In this document: piece by piece, positions 20,562-32,869 of the stretch
Layout of the letters: each line of letters opens with the position of its first letter
Position numbering within the stretch: the stretch's first letter is position 1
From: Gymnopus androsaceus JB14
Taxonomy: Eukaryota > Basidiomycota > Agaricomycetes > Agaricales > Omphalotaceae
Reading direction: 5' to 3'
Assembly: GCA_009733575.1 (NCBI GenBank)
Contig: ML769875.1
Coordinates: 1 to 38,722 of the forward strand
DNA: 38,722 bases
Position numbers and translations under genes: made by a program
Notes under the pieces: model-generated
Database searches by the model: none
What the model saw: only the letters and a program-made list of their open reading frames with translations
Told to the model about the DNA's origin: nothing

Positions 20562-22090
20562 AATGGTGTCGCTCCTGATATACTTCACCAACTTTATCAG
20601 GGAGTGCTAAAACACCTCATTGGCTGGATGCAGATGGTAATGGGTGAAGAGGAACTGGAGCACAGAATTCATTCTCTTCCACCAGCATGTGGGGTGCAGC
20701 ATTTTAAGAACGGGATATCTGCATTGGCTCAAGTCACTGGAATGGAACGGAAACATATCACTAGAATACTACTTTCCTGTTTGGTTGGGAAGGTGGAATT
20801 GAAAGGGATCATAGCTTGTTGGACTCTGCTCAATTTCATCCACCTAGCTCAGTATCCTTCCCATGATGAAGAAACACTGGGGTACCTGAAATCAGAGCTA
20901 GACACCTGGCACAAATATAGGTTGTTTTTCCTTCAGGATGGTGTTTGAGAGAATTTCAATATCCTCAAATTCCATTCGCTACTACATTACATCAATGCAA
21001 TTTGTTGACTAGGCACTACTGACAACTATAACACAGAGTTGTTTGAGCATTTACATATTAACTTTGCCAAAGAAGGCTGGAGAGCCAGCAACAAGCACAA
21101 TCATTTCCCGCAAATGGTCAAATGGCTCTCCAGACAGGAAAAGGTTGCATCCTATGACTTCTATAGATCCTGGCTGGAAGAATTTCAGAGCCCTGAAGTG
21201 GGAGATGAAGAAGAGGCAGAAAATGAATTGAAGGAAGGAGGGGGGGATGAAACTTTTGAGGTTGTGGGGAAAAAGGGTAGTCAAAGTAGCGGCAGTGACA
21301 ATGCCTCCCAAGCCATAAAGGGATGAATGATGTTGTCAAAACATCCTGCAGAGCCAAAAAAAAGTTTAGTGCAAATCTTTATCTCACATGCAGCTCCAGG
21401 CTTCCTAGCTCATTTGAAGCTTTTCCTCAATTCTCTTCTTCCTCCCACTCAGCAAGTTTCCAAGCACCAAGCACTTCAGGGCACCCTTCCATTCACCAAT
21501 TTGGATGTCTGGCACCAATATAAAGTTTTTGCCGATCAATCTATTCAATGATGATTCAGATGGAATACGGGAGATTGTCAAGGCTGTTCCCATCTGCCCA
21601 AAGTCACACAATCCACAGTTTGACACCATGATTGTTTTGGACACAGATGAAGCAGAGTCAATGGCTGTCCAAGGTAGGATATATTCAATTATTCCATGGA
21701 TTTATCCTGATGTCTAGAGGCCAGGTTGTAGGGTTGCTAGGCTTAGGATTATTTTCTGCTTGCCTAAAACGGTCAATCGGGATGGTTTTCCTGAACCCAC
21801 ACCCACTGAATGGCCAACCCAACCATTGGCATATGTGACTTGGTTCACTTGTTTCAGGCCTTCACCAGATGATGACACAGGCATGTACCGTATTGAACTG
21901 GCAAAGTATTCCAAGGCCCAGGCACAGGGCATGATCATTCACTTCACAGATATTCAACAGAGCTGCATGTTCACACCCAGTAAAACCAGCTGGGATCCAG
22001 CTTGGACCAGGGACAATATCCTTGACAAATGCAAATCATTTTCGGTTAACAATATATTGACATGGAGTCAAAATTCTGACTTGAGTCATT
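20562..22090 (+). pseudogene. Plavaka-type transposase, C-terminal half
   Basis: The translation matches the C-terminal half of the fungal Plavaka group of tnp2/CACTA-like transposases. Visible in order are APDILHQLYQGVLKHLIGW, HFKNGISALAQVTGMERKH, LAQYPSHDEETLGYL, FHSLLHYINAI, GTTDNYNTELFEHLHINFAK, EGWRASNKHNHFPQMVKWL, then an acidic insert, VARLRIIFCLP and the tail segment ending CKSFSVNNILT. In-frame TGA stops at 20946-20948 and 21006-21008 fall where family members carry Arg. Further frame changes occur around 21320 and 21720. The N-terminal half is absent, replaced by the end of the minisatellite-bearing element. The gene is dead. Confidence 0.8.
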
Positions 22091-22189
22091 AAATTCAAGT
22101 CACAAAACTTGAGTCATAGCAAAATGGAATGATTATAAATGTAAGCTCAGTTTCATATGTTTTGCATGCTTTTCCTTCATGATTAATGG

Positions 22190-23282
22190 ACAGAAGTGAC
22201 TGTGCCAGGGGTCTTCTTCTTGGCCTGGCAAGAAGCCATTGCTTGATGTACAGGTTCTGCCATGAAGCCTAATCATCAGTTGAAGGAGAAGCCTGGAAAA
22301 ATCTTGAGGCCAAATATGTTTGTTAAAAATGGAGGGGCAAAACCCTCCACTCATTTGAAAGCCTGGGCTGGCAAAGCAAGTAATAATGGTATGTCTTGGT
22401 TTTTGTTTCTTGAACCCTACTCAATTTTTTCAAGCCAGCAACACAGAAACTAACAGTGCTTGGAAGTCCACCCAACTGTCTGACTATAGGTCCACGCTGA
22501 ACACATCTGCTCCAGCAGCCCAATCTCAGGCCCGAGCTGAGAAACTCTGTATGTGTATCCTCTCTTACAAATTTCTTCCTATTTCGCTCCTGTATTCTTA
22601 TACTTTCACATCCTAGCAGGCAGCAACATTAGCAATACATCCTTCATTGCTTTTACTTTCAGTCCTGCCTCCTTACCAGACTCAGATGAGTTGGACCCAG
22701 AAGTTCAACTAAATTCTACCAAGAACCAATTTCTCAAAGATGTTTTGCCTGAAAGGGAAGGTGAATTGTACTTACTGTTTTATCAATGATCCATCCCTAA
22801 TCCATGTCTAGACCTCCCTGAGGAACCTAACTTGGATGGCAATGAAGTAGAAGACAGTGAGCAGGACACTGATGGAGAGGAGGAAGATAATGCATGTATA
22901 CTCTTCTGTTTTTGATAATCTTACTTATTCATTTCCCATTCATTTCCTATTCTTCTAGCTCATAGTCCAGGACGTCACTAATGCTTCAGGCTCGAAACCC
23001 AAGGTCAATAAGGAAGGAAACTCTCACAAAGTTTTACTTTCCGAATTTGAGAACCGTAAGCTAGCTCTGTTTGCAAAGTGCTGTGCACAAGTGGCAACAT
23101 GCTTGGTCACTATGTGTCCCAAAGATCCACTGTATAGCTGGCCCACTTTCACTGAGGAGTTTGAAAGATTGGTGAAGGAGGGAAGATGCCTTGATTTTGT
23201 GGAATTGTTGGAACAAATCAATGGTGACCCCAAGGGTAGAGATAAGTTGGTCCGCTTTGTTAGTGACACTTGCATCCCATGA
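22190..23282 (+). pseudogene. Uncharacterised intron-rich region, possibly a host-like gene
   Basis: Several short exon-like blocks are separated by fungal-type introns: GTATGTC after 22390, GTATGTGTATCC at about 22551, and TCTTCTAG near 22960. The blocks encode Ser/Pro-rich and acidic stretches (SDELDPEVQLNSTKNQFL, SEQDTDGEEEDNA) and end with a helical segment (FENRKLALFAKCCAQVATCL, FTEEFERLVKEGRCLDFVEL) stopping at 23282. Its domain is unassigned; it loosely recalls DUF6532-type basidiomycete proteins but I would not rely on that. It is bounded on both sides by Plavaka relics, and whether it is intact cannot be judged from sequence alone. Confidence 0.35.
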
Positions 23283-23660
23283 TTCTGGCTTTATTCTGAC
23301 CTAACATTTTCTTATTAGATGAATTATGGGTGCTCCGCTGTACGGTATGACCCCCAGTGAAAACCCACACTGATTTGGTCCGAGAAAATACGGGTCAATC
23401 CGAAAGTGTCCAAAAATAAAATGGATGAATTGGAGCGAGCTGCCGTTAGTTGTTTGTTCATGAGTGAATCGATGATTCACTCTGTCATATTTCTACAACA
23501 ATGTTGTTCAACAACGTTCTCGTCTGTCTTAGTCTATCGATTGTGCAATATAATTGCCTTTAAAATCTCACTAGATCTCACTTGTGTGTACACGCAACGT
23601 GTTTTGCTAATCACTTCCTTTCTTCAATGCGGTTATCTCTTTGTCTTTTCCTCTCATTCA

Positions 23661-26600
23661 ATGGACACTGCTAGTGGATCCCAACTGAGGTCACCTCCCC
23701 CACGAGGAGCTTCTTGAGGACATCCAGAACTGCCAGCAAAACCACAGCAGACTCCACAGCTCCCATCACCCATGTCGGATAATTGCCAGCCATCTCCGTT
23801 TGACATGGGAGATGGACCAAATGAAATCCCTCGTTCCAGTCCTCCTCCTCAGGAACCGCCTCCACATCCACCACCACAGGAAGACGACAAAGACGACAAA
23901 GACAACGATGAAGACGATGAAGATGACAAAGATGGTGATGATGAAGAAGATGCTGTTGCTCGGCTCACGGCAGCTTTGCTGGACCAGATGCAGATGGAGG
24001 ACGAGACTGTAGGAGATGGCGGAGGCATACGGGGTGGTGATGGGGAAAGGAGAGATGACAATGACCTACCTTACTCAAGCATAGAGCATGTCTGTATCAC
24101 TGAGCAATTCATCGAGCTCATTTGCAATGCTACTTTGGACAATGGTGGTCTTGATAAACATACCAAATGGCGCCTCCGAAATCCTATCGAAGAAGTAGTG
24201 GAAATAACTGATCCTCATATCAGATTATCCATTGACATCTACCTCTCTGTCACCAATGCTTCCGAAGCTACATACAACAAAGTTCGCAATGCGGTACTAC
24301 GATGTTACCCCGATTCCAACATTCTATTGTATCATTCTGTTAAACGGCACATTGCAGACCTCACTGGAATCGTATCCGTCTCACATGACATGTGTATCAA
24401 CTCATGTCATGTGCTCACTGGTCCATTTGAGGACCTTGAAACATGTCACTTTTGCACCGAACCACGCTATGATCAGACTGTGCTTACATGAACTGGAGAG
24501 AAGGTCCCCAGACAGCAGTTTAGCACTATACTTCTTGGTCCCCAGCTCGCAGCTATCCGACATTCGGTTGAGGGTGCTAAAGCTCGATTGTACCATGACA
24601 AGAAGCTGAAGGGGATTAATGAGCTGCTTGAAAACACTCCAGCGGAAGATCTGGATGCTGCGTTCACCTACGATGACATTTGGTGTGGCAGTGACTTACT
24701 TGACCTCTGTGAAACTATCAACATGATGGAAGATGATGTTGCTGTCTCGTCATCTCTTGATGGCGCCCAGCTGTAGCAAAACAAGAAGTCAGACTGCTGG
24801 ATTGGCATATGGCTAAACCAGGATTTTGCACCAAGCAGTCAATTCAAAAAGAAGAAAATTCTTCCTAACATCACCATTCCTGGTCCCAATAAACCAAAAC
24901 ATACCGACTCTTTCCTCTTTCCTGGACTACATCATGTTTCTGCTCTACAAAACGAGAATAATGGGAGAGGAGTCCGAGTTTGGGATGCTGCCAAGAATGA
25001 AGTTGTCTATCAACGAGTTGTTTTTCTTCTTGGTCTTGCAGATGCAGTCAGCTTACCTGAGCTCGATGGCCGTGTTGGTCATCATGGAGCACAAGGCTGT
25101 CAGTTGGGTTGTAAGATGAAAGGACATCACAAACCCAGGGCCCCCCACTACTATGCTGCTCATGCTCGCCCTCTGAATGCATCCACTATCAACAATCTGC
25201 ATCCAGATACAGATTGTCAAAATCTCAGACCCCAACCTCCGAAAGAGTATGAGGAAGCCCTAGCAAAGCTCAAAGCAGCTAAGGATAACGAGGCATATGA
25301 GACTATTCAGAAGGAAACTGGGCTATTGAAGCCTAGTATCCTCAGTGGACTCCATCCCAACCTTACACTTCTGATTCCAAAGTGTTTTGGTCTTGATCTC
25401 ATGCACCTGCTGTGTTTAAACTTGGAGGACCTTCTTCTATGTCTATGGAGAGAAACAATGAAGTGCAAGAGTACAGATGACATGGCTGCTTGGCCTTGGG
25501 TGAAGCTTGTCGGGGAGACATGGATAGAGCATGGAAAGAATATTGAGAATACTACCCAATATTTTCCAAGTGACTTCCATCATCCACCTTGTAACCCTGC
25601 TGAGAAACTTTCAAGTGGATACAAGGCCACTGAATACTACCTCTATGTCTTTGGTTTAGGCCCTGGCCACTTTTGAACTATTCTTCCAAAACCATATTGG
25701 CGAAATTTCTGCAAACTCACCAAGGGTGTACGTATCCTTCTGCAATGGAGCATATCTTCCAGATGCTTGAAGGAGGCCCAGACCCACCTAGTGCAGTTTG
25801 TTGAAGAATTCAAACATGTTTACTATCAGTGACGGGAAGACCGCTTACATTTCTGCCGTCCCTGTATCCATACTGTTGGTGCACATGCTGCATCTGAAGT
25901 TGCCCATCTTGGACCCGGTGTATATAGTACCCAGTATGCTATGGAGCGCACAATTGGTGATTTGAGCCAGGAGATCAAGCAACCTTCCAATCCCTATGGA
26001 AACCTTGCTGAAAGAAATCTTCGATGTGCACGAACTAATGCACTCAAGATTATCTGTCCCAATGTTGATCCAGACCAAGGATATACTCTGCCCAGAAACT
26101 CTGTCCTCATGGGTGAGGGACTTGTTCTTCTTAGGCCTCGAGAGCGTAGTAGAGGTCTTGCAACCAATAATGAAGAAACGCTCCTCCTTCAGCAGCAGTA
26201 GCTTCAAGATAGCCAAGTCCGTTGTTGGGGCCGTCTTCGACTTCCAAATGGACAGATTGCTCGTTCCCGTTATGTCAAGATTGACACCTTCAAAAAGCAC
26301 AAACCAAGAAATACACGCAATGTGAAGGTATGAGTTTTTGTGTTTTTTTTTGGATGATTTCATTCATATAGCCGTTTCATGCAGATTGAGCTCAATGGGG
26401 CAACTGAATATGGTGAAGTTTGGTACTACTTCACTGTAGGAGCAGGCGAAGGGTCCAAAGGTCTTGCCATGGTGTCTCTTTACCAAAACCTGACCCAACG
26501 TTATATGAAGAATCATACCAGACATTGTGGGCTTGCGAGTACAGTGGATCACAAAATCTGTGTATTGTCCCCATTGAAAAGATTGCTTCCGTTGTATCAA

Positions 26601-26716
26601 TGCAACCGCTTCCATCTCTACCTGACGAGCCACAAGGGCGGTGGTTTGTAGTGGAGAAACTGGGCCTTGATAATGCTATAATAACTGGACACAAAGAAAA
26701 CATGCATGTATTATAG
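23661..26716 (+). pseudogene. Plavaka-type (tnp2) transposase, near full length, broken
   Basis: A transposase of the fungal tnp2/Plavaka group, expected to excise and insert a CACTA-like DNA element. The N-terminus is Pro-rich and acidic. Then come CHFCTEPRYDQ, KVPRQQFSTILLGPQLAAIR, YDDIWCGSDLLDL, SSLDGAQL with NKKSDCWIGIWL, PGPNKPKHTDSFLFPGLHH, GRVGHHGAQGCQLGC, HKPRAPHYYAAHARP, REDRLHFCRPCIHT and AMERTIGDLSQEIKQPSNPY. An intron (about 26328-26384) precedes IELNGATEYGEVWYYF. After one frame change the C-terminus reads LYEESYQTLWACEY to about 26716. In-frame stops lie at 24489, 24774, 25674, 25830-25832 and 26199. The TGA at 25830 replaces an expected Arg. Terminal inverted repeats were not located. 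Confidence 0.85.
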
Positions 26717-26925
26717 TCTGTATTCATTTATATTTATTCTATCAATATTTTATATTCTTAAATACAGAAAACTCCACTGCAAAGATTTTCATTGCATTAG
26801 ACTCTTTCCATGTACTATAACAGCAGCCATATCGTGTGTGACTGTGTCGCGTCGCCACGCATCGCATACAGTTAGATGCACGTGATACCGTTTCTGTCTG
26901 CACTCTTTCTTCTCTCACCACCACC

Positions 26926-28720
26926 ATGCCCAATTGGTCACAGAGTCCGCCAGCTCAATCTGATCTGGATGAAGAATCTTTTCCTCCAAGTCCAGAAATC
27001 TCTTGTTTATCAACTCCTCAAATTCCATTTCCGTCTCAACATCACATTTTTTCACAGTATGAAACGCCTACTAGAACTGTAAGCTCTGTTCTATCAAGTT
27101 TTGTGATCCCAATACTAAATTATCATTTACAGCTGCTGCAGCATAACTTGAATATACATGAGATGAATAATTTTGTACATTGTTTCCCTGTTCTTCCTAC
27201 AACTGTCAAAGAACTCATACTTTCTATTAGAACCGTTTCCCACAACCTCAGATTCCAACAATGCAACAAAAGTTTGAAATTCTCCACAACGCAACCGAGT
27301 CTGATTTGCAACGGGCTGGTAACGCAGCATACAATTTGCTGTATTCAAAGTGTCTTGAATTGACTGCAGAGCTGAATGCAAATCGGTGAGGGTTCGATTC
27401 TTTGTTTAATCTCTTTGAGCTCAACAATTTCCTTCAGAAAATTGAACAAAACTCTAGGAAAACTTGTCGCTCAGCCGCCTGTTGCTTTAGCTGCCCCAGC
27501 TCCTGGTCCTTCACATCTGTTTCTCATATCCAATCTGTGATACAGCGGCTACCTAAATTTGAGCTCTGGGACCTTCTTGATCATGAAACTGACTACACCA
27601 ACATTTGCTTTAATACCTTAACCTCATGGACCGATTACAAGAAGAATAAAGCAAACTCATCTCAAAAAGCCCCCCACAATCTGGGCTTCCTCCAATCCAA
27701 AAACAGTACATATATTGTTTCTGCACCAAACTCGAAGGATCAGATGTCTGCAATCTGGCAGACTAGCAAATCTATCTGGAGTGACCTTTATATCGCTGAT
27801 GTTGATCCGGAATCTTGGGGTGTTGTCAACACCGAAATCGGTGACTATTTCTATGCCCGTCTGGCTAGTATCCATCCGGAGTTTTGCTACTGTAACAACG
27901 GTAAATGGAAAGCAAAGGTGTATGCGACAGTGAAGTACCCTGATTTCACGACAAATGTTCGAGATAAGGGCAAGTTACAGAGGGATCCCACTATCAAAGG
28001 TGTGTACTTGACTCCTGAAACGACACATAATCTGATGTTCTTGTTTTTGATATAGTTCTTCGCAGCAAGAGGCCCTCCCCAAACAATGTTGAACCTCCCT
28101 TAAAAAAGAAGCGCAAGAAAAATCTGAAGATCAACACTACTACTACTTCTCCCATCTCTCTGACCATGCCTATTGCTTCAGGCTCCGGCACTACACCATC
28201 ACCTGATATTGCCTCGAATTCAACTACCTCTGCACAATCTGCTGGTGTCTCACTTTCTCCAGAACAGCTCGCAGGCCTTATACCGTTTGACAACAATGAA
28301 TTTGTTGACCCCAGCTCTACACGTTTGTCACCATCACCAGTATCATCATCAGCAATCATACCTGTTGTTCCTCCTGGTGCCATATCATCGACATCATCAG
28401 CTTCTGAACCCGTTTGGGAATCATCTGGCATTATACCTGTGCAAGGTCCAGCACCATCCACAACTGCAATTCCAACCACTACTATTGTCAATGCAGCTGG
28501 CGATGGCTCTATAGCTACTGCCATGGGTGCAGTTCCAACCACTACTATCAGTGACGTGGCTGGTGACGGCTCTACAGATACCGCCACTACTGTAGCTGCA
28601 AGCACTACTATCAACGACGCGGCTGGTGATGGCTCTACAGATACCAGCGGTGTTGCTCCTTTGGCTCTGGGAAGCAATACTACTGGTGTAACACATCCTG
28701 CTTCGAAGAAAAAACACTGA
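26926..28720 (+). CDS. Uncharacterised multi-exon protein with basic NLS-like motif
   Basis: Probable exons: 26926-27078 (ATG in a CCACCATGCC context, MPNWSQSPPAQSDLDEESF); about 27230-27387 (a helical segment, FEILHNATESDLQRAGNAAY); 27438 onward; and 28056-28720. Introns show GT-AG ends (27079-27132, about 27388-27437, 28000-28055). A central domain (LWDLLDHETDYTN, SIWSDLYIADVDPESWGVV, FYARLASIHPEFCYCNNGKW) resembles uncharacterised Agaricomycete proteins by recall only. The last exon begins with a cluster of basic residues (PLKKKRKK, a likely nuclear localisation signal). It continues as a Ser/Thr/Pro-rich tail with repeated AGDGS blocks, and stops TGA at 28718. A frame conflict near 27510-27540 means either an extra intron or damage. 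Function unknown. Confidence 0.45.
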
Positions 28721-28769
28721 GTAATATTCTATTTGCTTTCATTCATACCATTACTGATTGTTACTCATT

Positions 28770-30673
28770 TTCTACAGGTAGATCCTTTGTGAGTGCTTTT
28801 CGTACAATTTCAATTAGCTGTGCTCATCATTCGATTCTTTTGCCTCTAGCACATCTCATTCAGTTCCTCAAACGGTTCCACCTCCTTCAGTGCCGTTTAC
28901 CAGTACCGTGAAAGCGAAGCCTGTTCCGAAGAAGCAGCAACCGATGGTATTAGAAGCCAACTGTGCAATTACAGGACGGTACGTCTGCATTACCATACTT
29001 GTTTCTTCAGTATGCTGACTAGTCCCAGAAACTTATTTGCTGCTGAGTATCTCAAAACTCACGAAGTCACCACTGCCAAATTCACTGCAGTATGGAAGGA
29101 TGTTCCAAAGACAACAAAAGACATACGTTTACGCAGTTCTTTGGTTTTGCACTTACTCTGAATTTCATGCAGATATATGAGACACAAGCAAGAAAATTGA
29201 AGAAGGTTCGTAATGTTATCTCGTCGCAATTCTTTCGTGAGCTAACAAGTTACTGTTCAATACAGAATGCGAACAAGACGACTGAGAATCCTGCGAATGG
29301 TACCGGTAGCCGTGACAACAGTGTTCCTGGCGGTGCAGGGGCTATGGGAGACAGCAGAGAGCGGTGAATGGGGCAGAAGGAGGGGCAGGGAAGGGTGGCA
29401 GGAGGCGGTTATTAGGCCATATCAGACCATACCAGATTCATTCACTTATTTCCAGATGTTCTCGGATACGTATGTACACCATATTAACACATTCAGTATC
29501 TACTCAGATAAGTTCGAACCACTTCAGAAATTGGAGCAGGATCTGAGTAAATTTGGCATGGGTTCCGAAACTTGTTCAGAACTCAGTTTTATTCAGATGA
29601 TCTCGGACTATTTTGCTGTAGGTCTTCACTGGGTATGACCTTGGAAAGGAAACACGCATCAGAACTGGACAATTCTATGATATCCCTGGAATGCGCTCTT
29701 CAACTGAAATGGTTAGTCCACCTTCATGTTGAGCTACTTATGATTCATGCCTCTTTCTTTAGATATCAGTTGTTACATGGCTGCTCAAAGATTGTAGATA
29801 CCACCATTCTCAAGTAGATTTGGAGGTATGTTAGAAACTTTTTTCTAATTTTCTACTGATACATGTCTGTTTCTCTCAGATGCGGACCACAGACAATTTC
29901 CCCTTTCAAACACCATTGCTGGCCTACATCCTCTGTGGCTATTTTATTGAAGGAAGACCCAAGCGAGACTTGCTCTTAATTGCAAGACTGCACCATGAGC
30001 AGCATATTCCAGTTGCCCTTGTCGTCATGGCTATGGTTCTGGTACAGTTTGTTTCAACAGTACTATATTTTTGCAACTTACCTGTTTTTAGATTGACATG
30101 CTTTGCAAGAGTTTGCATCAGGGTATCAGATGATCAATGCACTCACAACAACCAACCTTGTCAGCCAGTGAGTTCTCAAAATTTGACTTTTTCATTTCCT
30201 TATTCTCATGTTGTGATCAGTTATTGATCTGTCACAGAAACTATGAGCAATCTTCAGCAGCAGGCAGCTCCCTATGTTGAACACCTGCAGACTGACTTGT
30301 ATGAAGCCATGATGTAGGTTTTATTTGTGGATTTGCTCTTTGATATCATCACATTCATCGCCTCATTTCCAGGTCTGCTGGCCCCCAAATTATACCATCA
30401 CAGACATACGACTATGCTGCATTGAATCAATTTGCCTCAAAGCCTGAAGAGTCTGATCAACCAGTTGGAGATGAGAATGGTTGGGGGAGCACTACTGAGA
30501 GTCACATTGATGTTGATGAAGGCCATGGTGATGATCATGGTAGGGTCAGTGATGGAGAAGCTACTGACATTGAACCAGACTCTCAGGAGGGCCCCAAGCA
30601 TGACCACAGTAAGTTGGACAAGGAAAATGGCCTGGCTGAAGATGCTGAAACTGCTGACAAGAGTGCTCCTTAA
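28770..30673 (+). CDS. Uncharacterised multi-exon protein, acidic C-terminus
   Basis: This is a chain of short exons with GT-AG introns that follows the previous gene closely on the same strand. Blocks include VPPPSVPFTSTVKAKPVPKK, NLFAAEYLKTHEVTTAKFTA followed by YETQARKLKK (a short helical pattern loosely like an HMG box), a segment LERKHASELDNSMISLECAL, and TPLLAYILCGYFIEGRPKRD to ALVVMAMVL. A final exon from about 30372 reads SAGPQIIPSQTYDYAALNQF and then a very acidic tail ending TAA/TGA near 30673. A premature stop (around 29365) and uncertain junctions make it unclear whether this is one gene, two, or a decayed one. Domain unassigned. Confidence 0.35.
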
Positions 30674-30852
30674 TGCCATATTGATGTTATGTGTACATAT
30701 TGACTATATCTGATGTCCAATTTGATACTGCTGCCTTTTTATCTGATCAATCCTTGAGGCCTACTGAGATTGCTCTAAAAGATAATTCAACATGCACCAA
30801 GGATCCTTTAGGCATCCCTTGGGTCACCCAAGGGATCATAAATATGTTCTCA

Positions 30853-31150
30853 GGTGTCTCTCAGACAGCCACAGGTCTTGCTCAGGCATTCACAAGTGTC
30901 TCTCAGACACCCACAGGTGTCTCTCAGACATTCACAGGTCTCACTCAGGCATTCACAAGTGTCCCTCAAAGTCTCTCAAGTGCCTCTCAGGCATCCACGG
31001 GTGTCTCTCAGATGTCCACAGGTGTCTCTCAGGCATCTGCAGGCATCTCTCAGACATTCACAGGTCTCACTCAAGCATTCACAAGTGTCCCTCGAAGTCT
31101 CTCAAGTGCCCCTCAAAGTCTCTTGGGTGTCCCTCAAAGTCTCTCGGGTG
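30853..31150 (+). repeat. 21-bp tandem repeat encoding a heptad, about 14 copies
   Basis: The unit is GTCTCTCAGACATTCACAGGT-like. In one frame (30691-31167) it encodes SQTFTGV-type heptads (variants TQAFTSV, PQSLSSA, SQASTGV). Because 21 is a multiple of three, all three forward frames stay open, giving SLRHSQV and HRCLSDI heptads in the others. There is no obvious start or partner domain, and the last frame stops at 31167. It may be non-coding. Confidence 0.7.
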
Positions 31151-31384
31151 CTTTCAAAATGGGTTGAGGGCAGCAATGTCACTCTCAGATTGATTTTTTC
31201 CATAACTTTAGTAAACTGAGAGCATGCAAGGGACTTGTGAAACTCTTTTGTACAAACTGGGTTAGCCTAGGATTTGGGGGGTTTCTTTAGGCACTCTGGG
31301 AGAGCCTGTGGTACCCAGGCATCCTAGGTGTCCCAGTCACCCTGTGGATACCTCAGTCCAAACTGTATGTTCCTGGGCATTAGG

Positions 31385-32586
31385 GAATTTTTCCAGATGG
31401 ACTATGTAAGTTCTTGCACAACCTGCAGTCATAAGAAGTCTCAGCGGCACCAACCATACGGACTGCTCAAACCACTTCCAGTTCCTCTTTGGCCATGGGA
31501 TTCCATTTGCATGGATTTCATTGAAGAATTACCAAAGTCTAATGGTTATAATTTGATACTGGTCATTGTGGACCAATCCTCGAAACAAAGTATCTTCATC
31601 CCTTGTCATACATCAATCACCTCCAAGCAGCTTGCTGTTCTTTTCATCTTACATGTCTTCTCTAAACACAGAGTCCCGAGCCATGTAAACTCAGACCCAG
31701 GTTCCAAATTTGTCTCGGCCTTTTTCTACGCTCTCAGTCAAGCCCTCTCTATGGAGTACATTTCACTTCCGGTTATCACCCCGAAGGCAACGGTCAAACC
31801 AAACAAGTCAATCAGATGCTAGAGCAATACATTTGGATTTATACTTCCTACCAACAGGACAACTGGGACAAGATCCTCCCACTTGCCAAATTTGCCTACA
31901 ATAATGCGCCAAATGCCTCCACCAGTATTTCACCATTTTTCACCAACAAGGGTTATCATCCAAACATCACCGTTCAACCTGAAATCAACATCCAATCAGA
32001 CCAAGCCTGTGACTTTGCCATAAATCTCGACGAACTCCATTCCTACCTCCGTGAGGAAATTAAAAATGCCCAGGATCATTACAAAGAACAAGCCAACAAG
32101 TCTTGTATTCCACACCCCAAGTTTCTGATTGGTTCCAATGTCTTCATTTTAGCAAAGCACATCAAATCAACCTGGCCAACAAAGAAGTTTTCCAAAAAAT
32201 ATCTCAGACCATTCAAGGTCATTGGCCGACCCAGCTCCCTATTTTATAAGCTCCAGCTCCCTCAGTATCTCTCCCAAATCCATCCAGTTTTCCACGTCTC
32301 GCAACTTAAACCAAGTATTCCCAACTCCATTCCCAACCAAGTTCAACCACCGCCACCACCGGTAGAGGTTGATGGTGAAACCAAATTTGAAGTCGCCAAG
32401 ATTCTGGACTCAAAGTTCGACCAGTGGTACAAGCGTTGCCCGCTTCAGTATTACATCCAGTGGCAAGGCTACAAGGGAACTGACAGAGAATTTTCCTGGA
32501 TAGCAGCTGACGAGCTGTCAGCCGATGAACTACTTCCGGCCTACCACACTCAGTATCCAAACAAACCCACTCCTGCTGATACTTAG
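31385..32586 (+). pseudogene. Ty3/Gypsy integrase with chromodomain, one frameshift
   Basis: This is the 3' end of a chromovirus-type Gypsy polyprotein. It starts inside integrase (DYVSSCTTCSHKKSQRHQPY, GLLKPLPVPLWPWDSI). The DDE residues are seen in CMDFIEELP, NSDPGSKF (the usual DRGS reads DPGS) and HPEGNGQT. A one-base frameshift around 31755-31762 separates LSMEY from HFTSGYHPEGNGQ. The rest is continuous: LEQYIWIYTSYQQDNWDKIL, FAYNNAPNASTSISPFF, the GPF-like module, HPVFHVSQLKPS, and a C-terminal chromodomain (KILDSKFDQ, YYIQWQGYKGTDREFSWIAA) that would guide insertion to marked chromatin. It stops at 32584. Zinc-binding N-terminal residues, RNase H and RT are missing. Confidence 0.9.
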
Positions 32587-32869
32587 TACACTTTTCAATC
32601 ACTCCACTTTTTATTTTTATTTTCTAGACTGAGACTTCCAGCGGTCTTGGGAACAATTGCCATGATAGCAAATTGAGCAATTGTCTCTTAGCGCTTGGTC
32701 ATCTCCAGTCACAATTTTTCAACTTAGAACTTTTCATTTTATTTTACTTATAAACTTTCTTATCCTTACTTGGCTGAGTTACATGGCCGTATTTAAACTC
32801 ATGCTAACAAAATTTCATATTATATACAAGTTCAAAAAATTATATACATTGGCTGCCATTTTGGTTGAC

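Noticed and set aside
23849..24061. Minus-strand Ser/Pro-rich frame
   Set aside because: It is the complement of the acidic Asp/Glu repeat at the Plavaka N-terminus.
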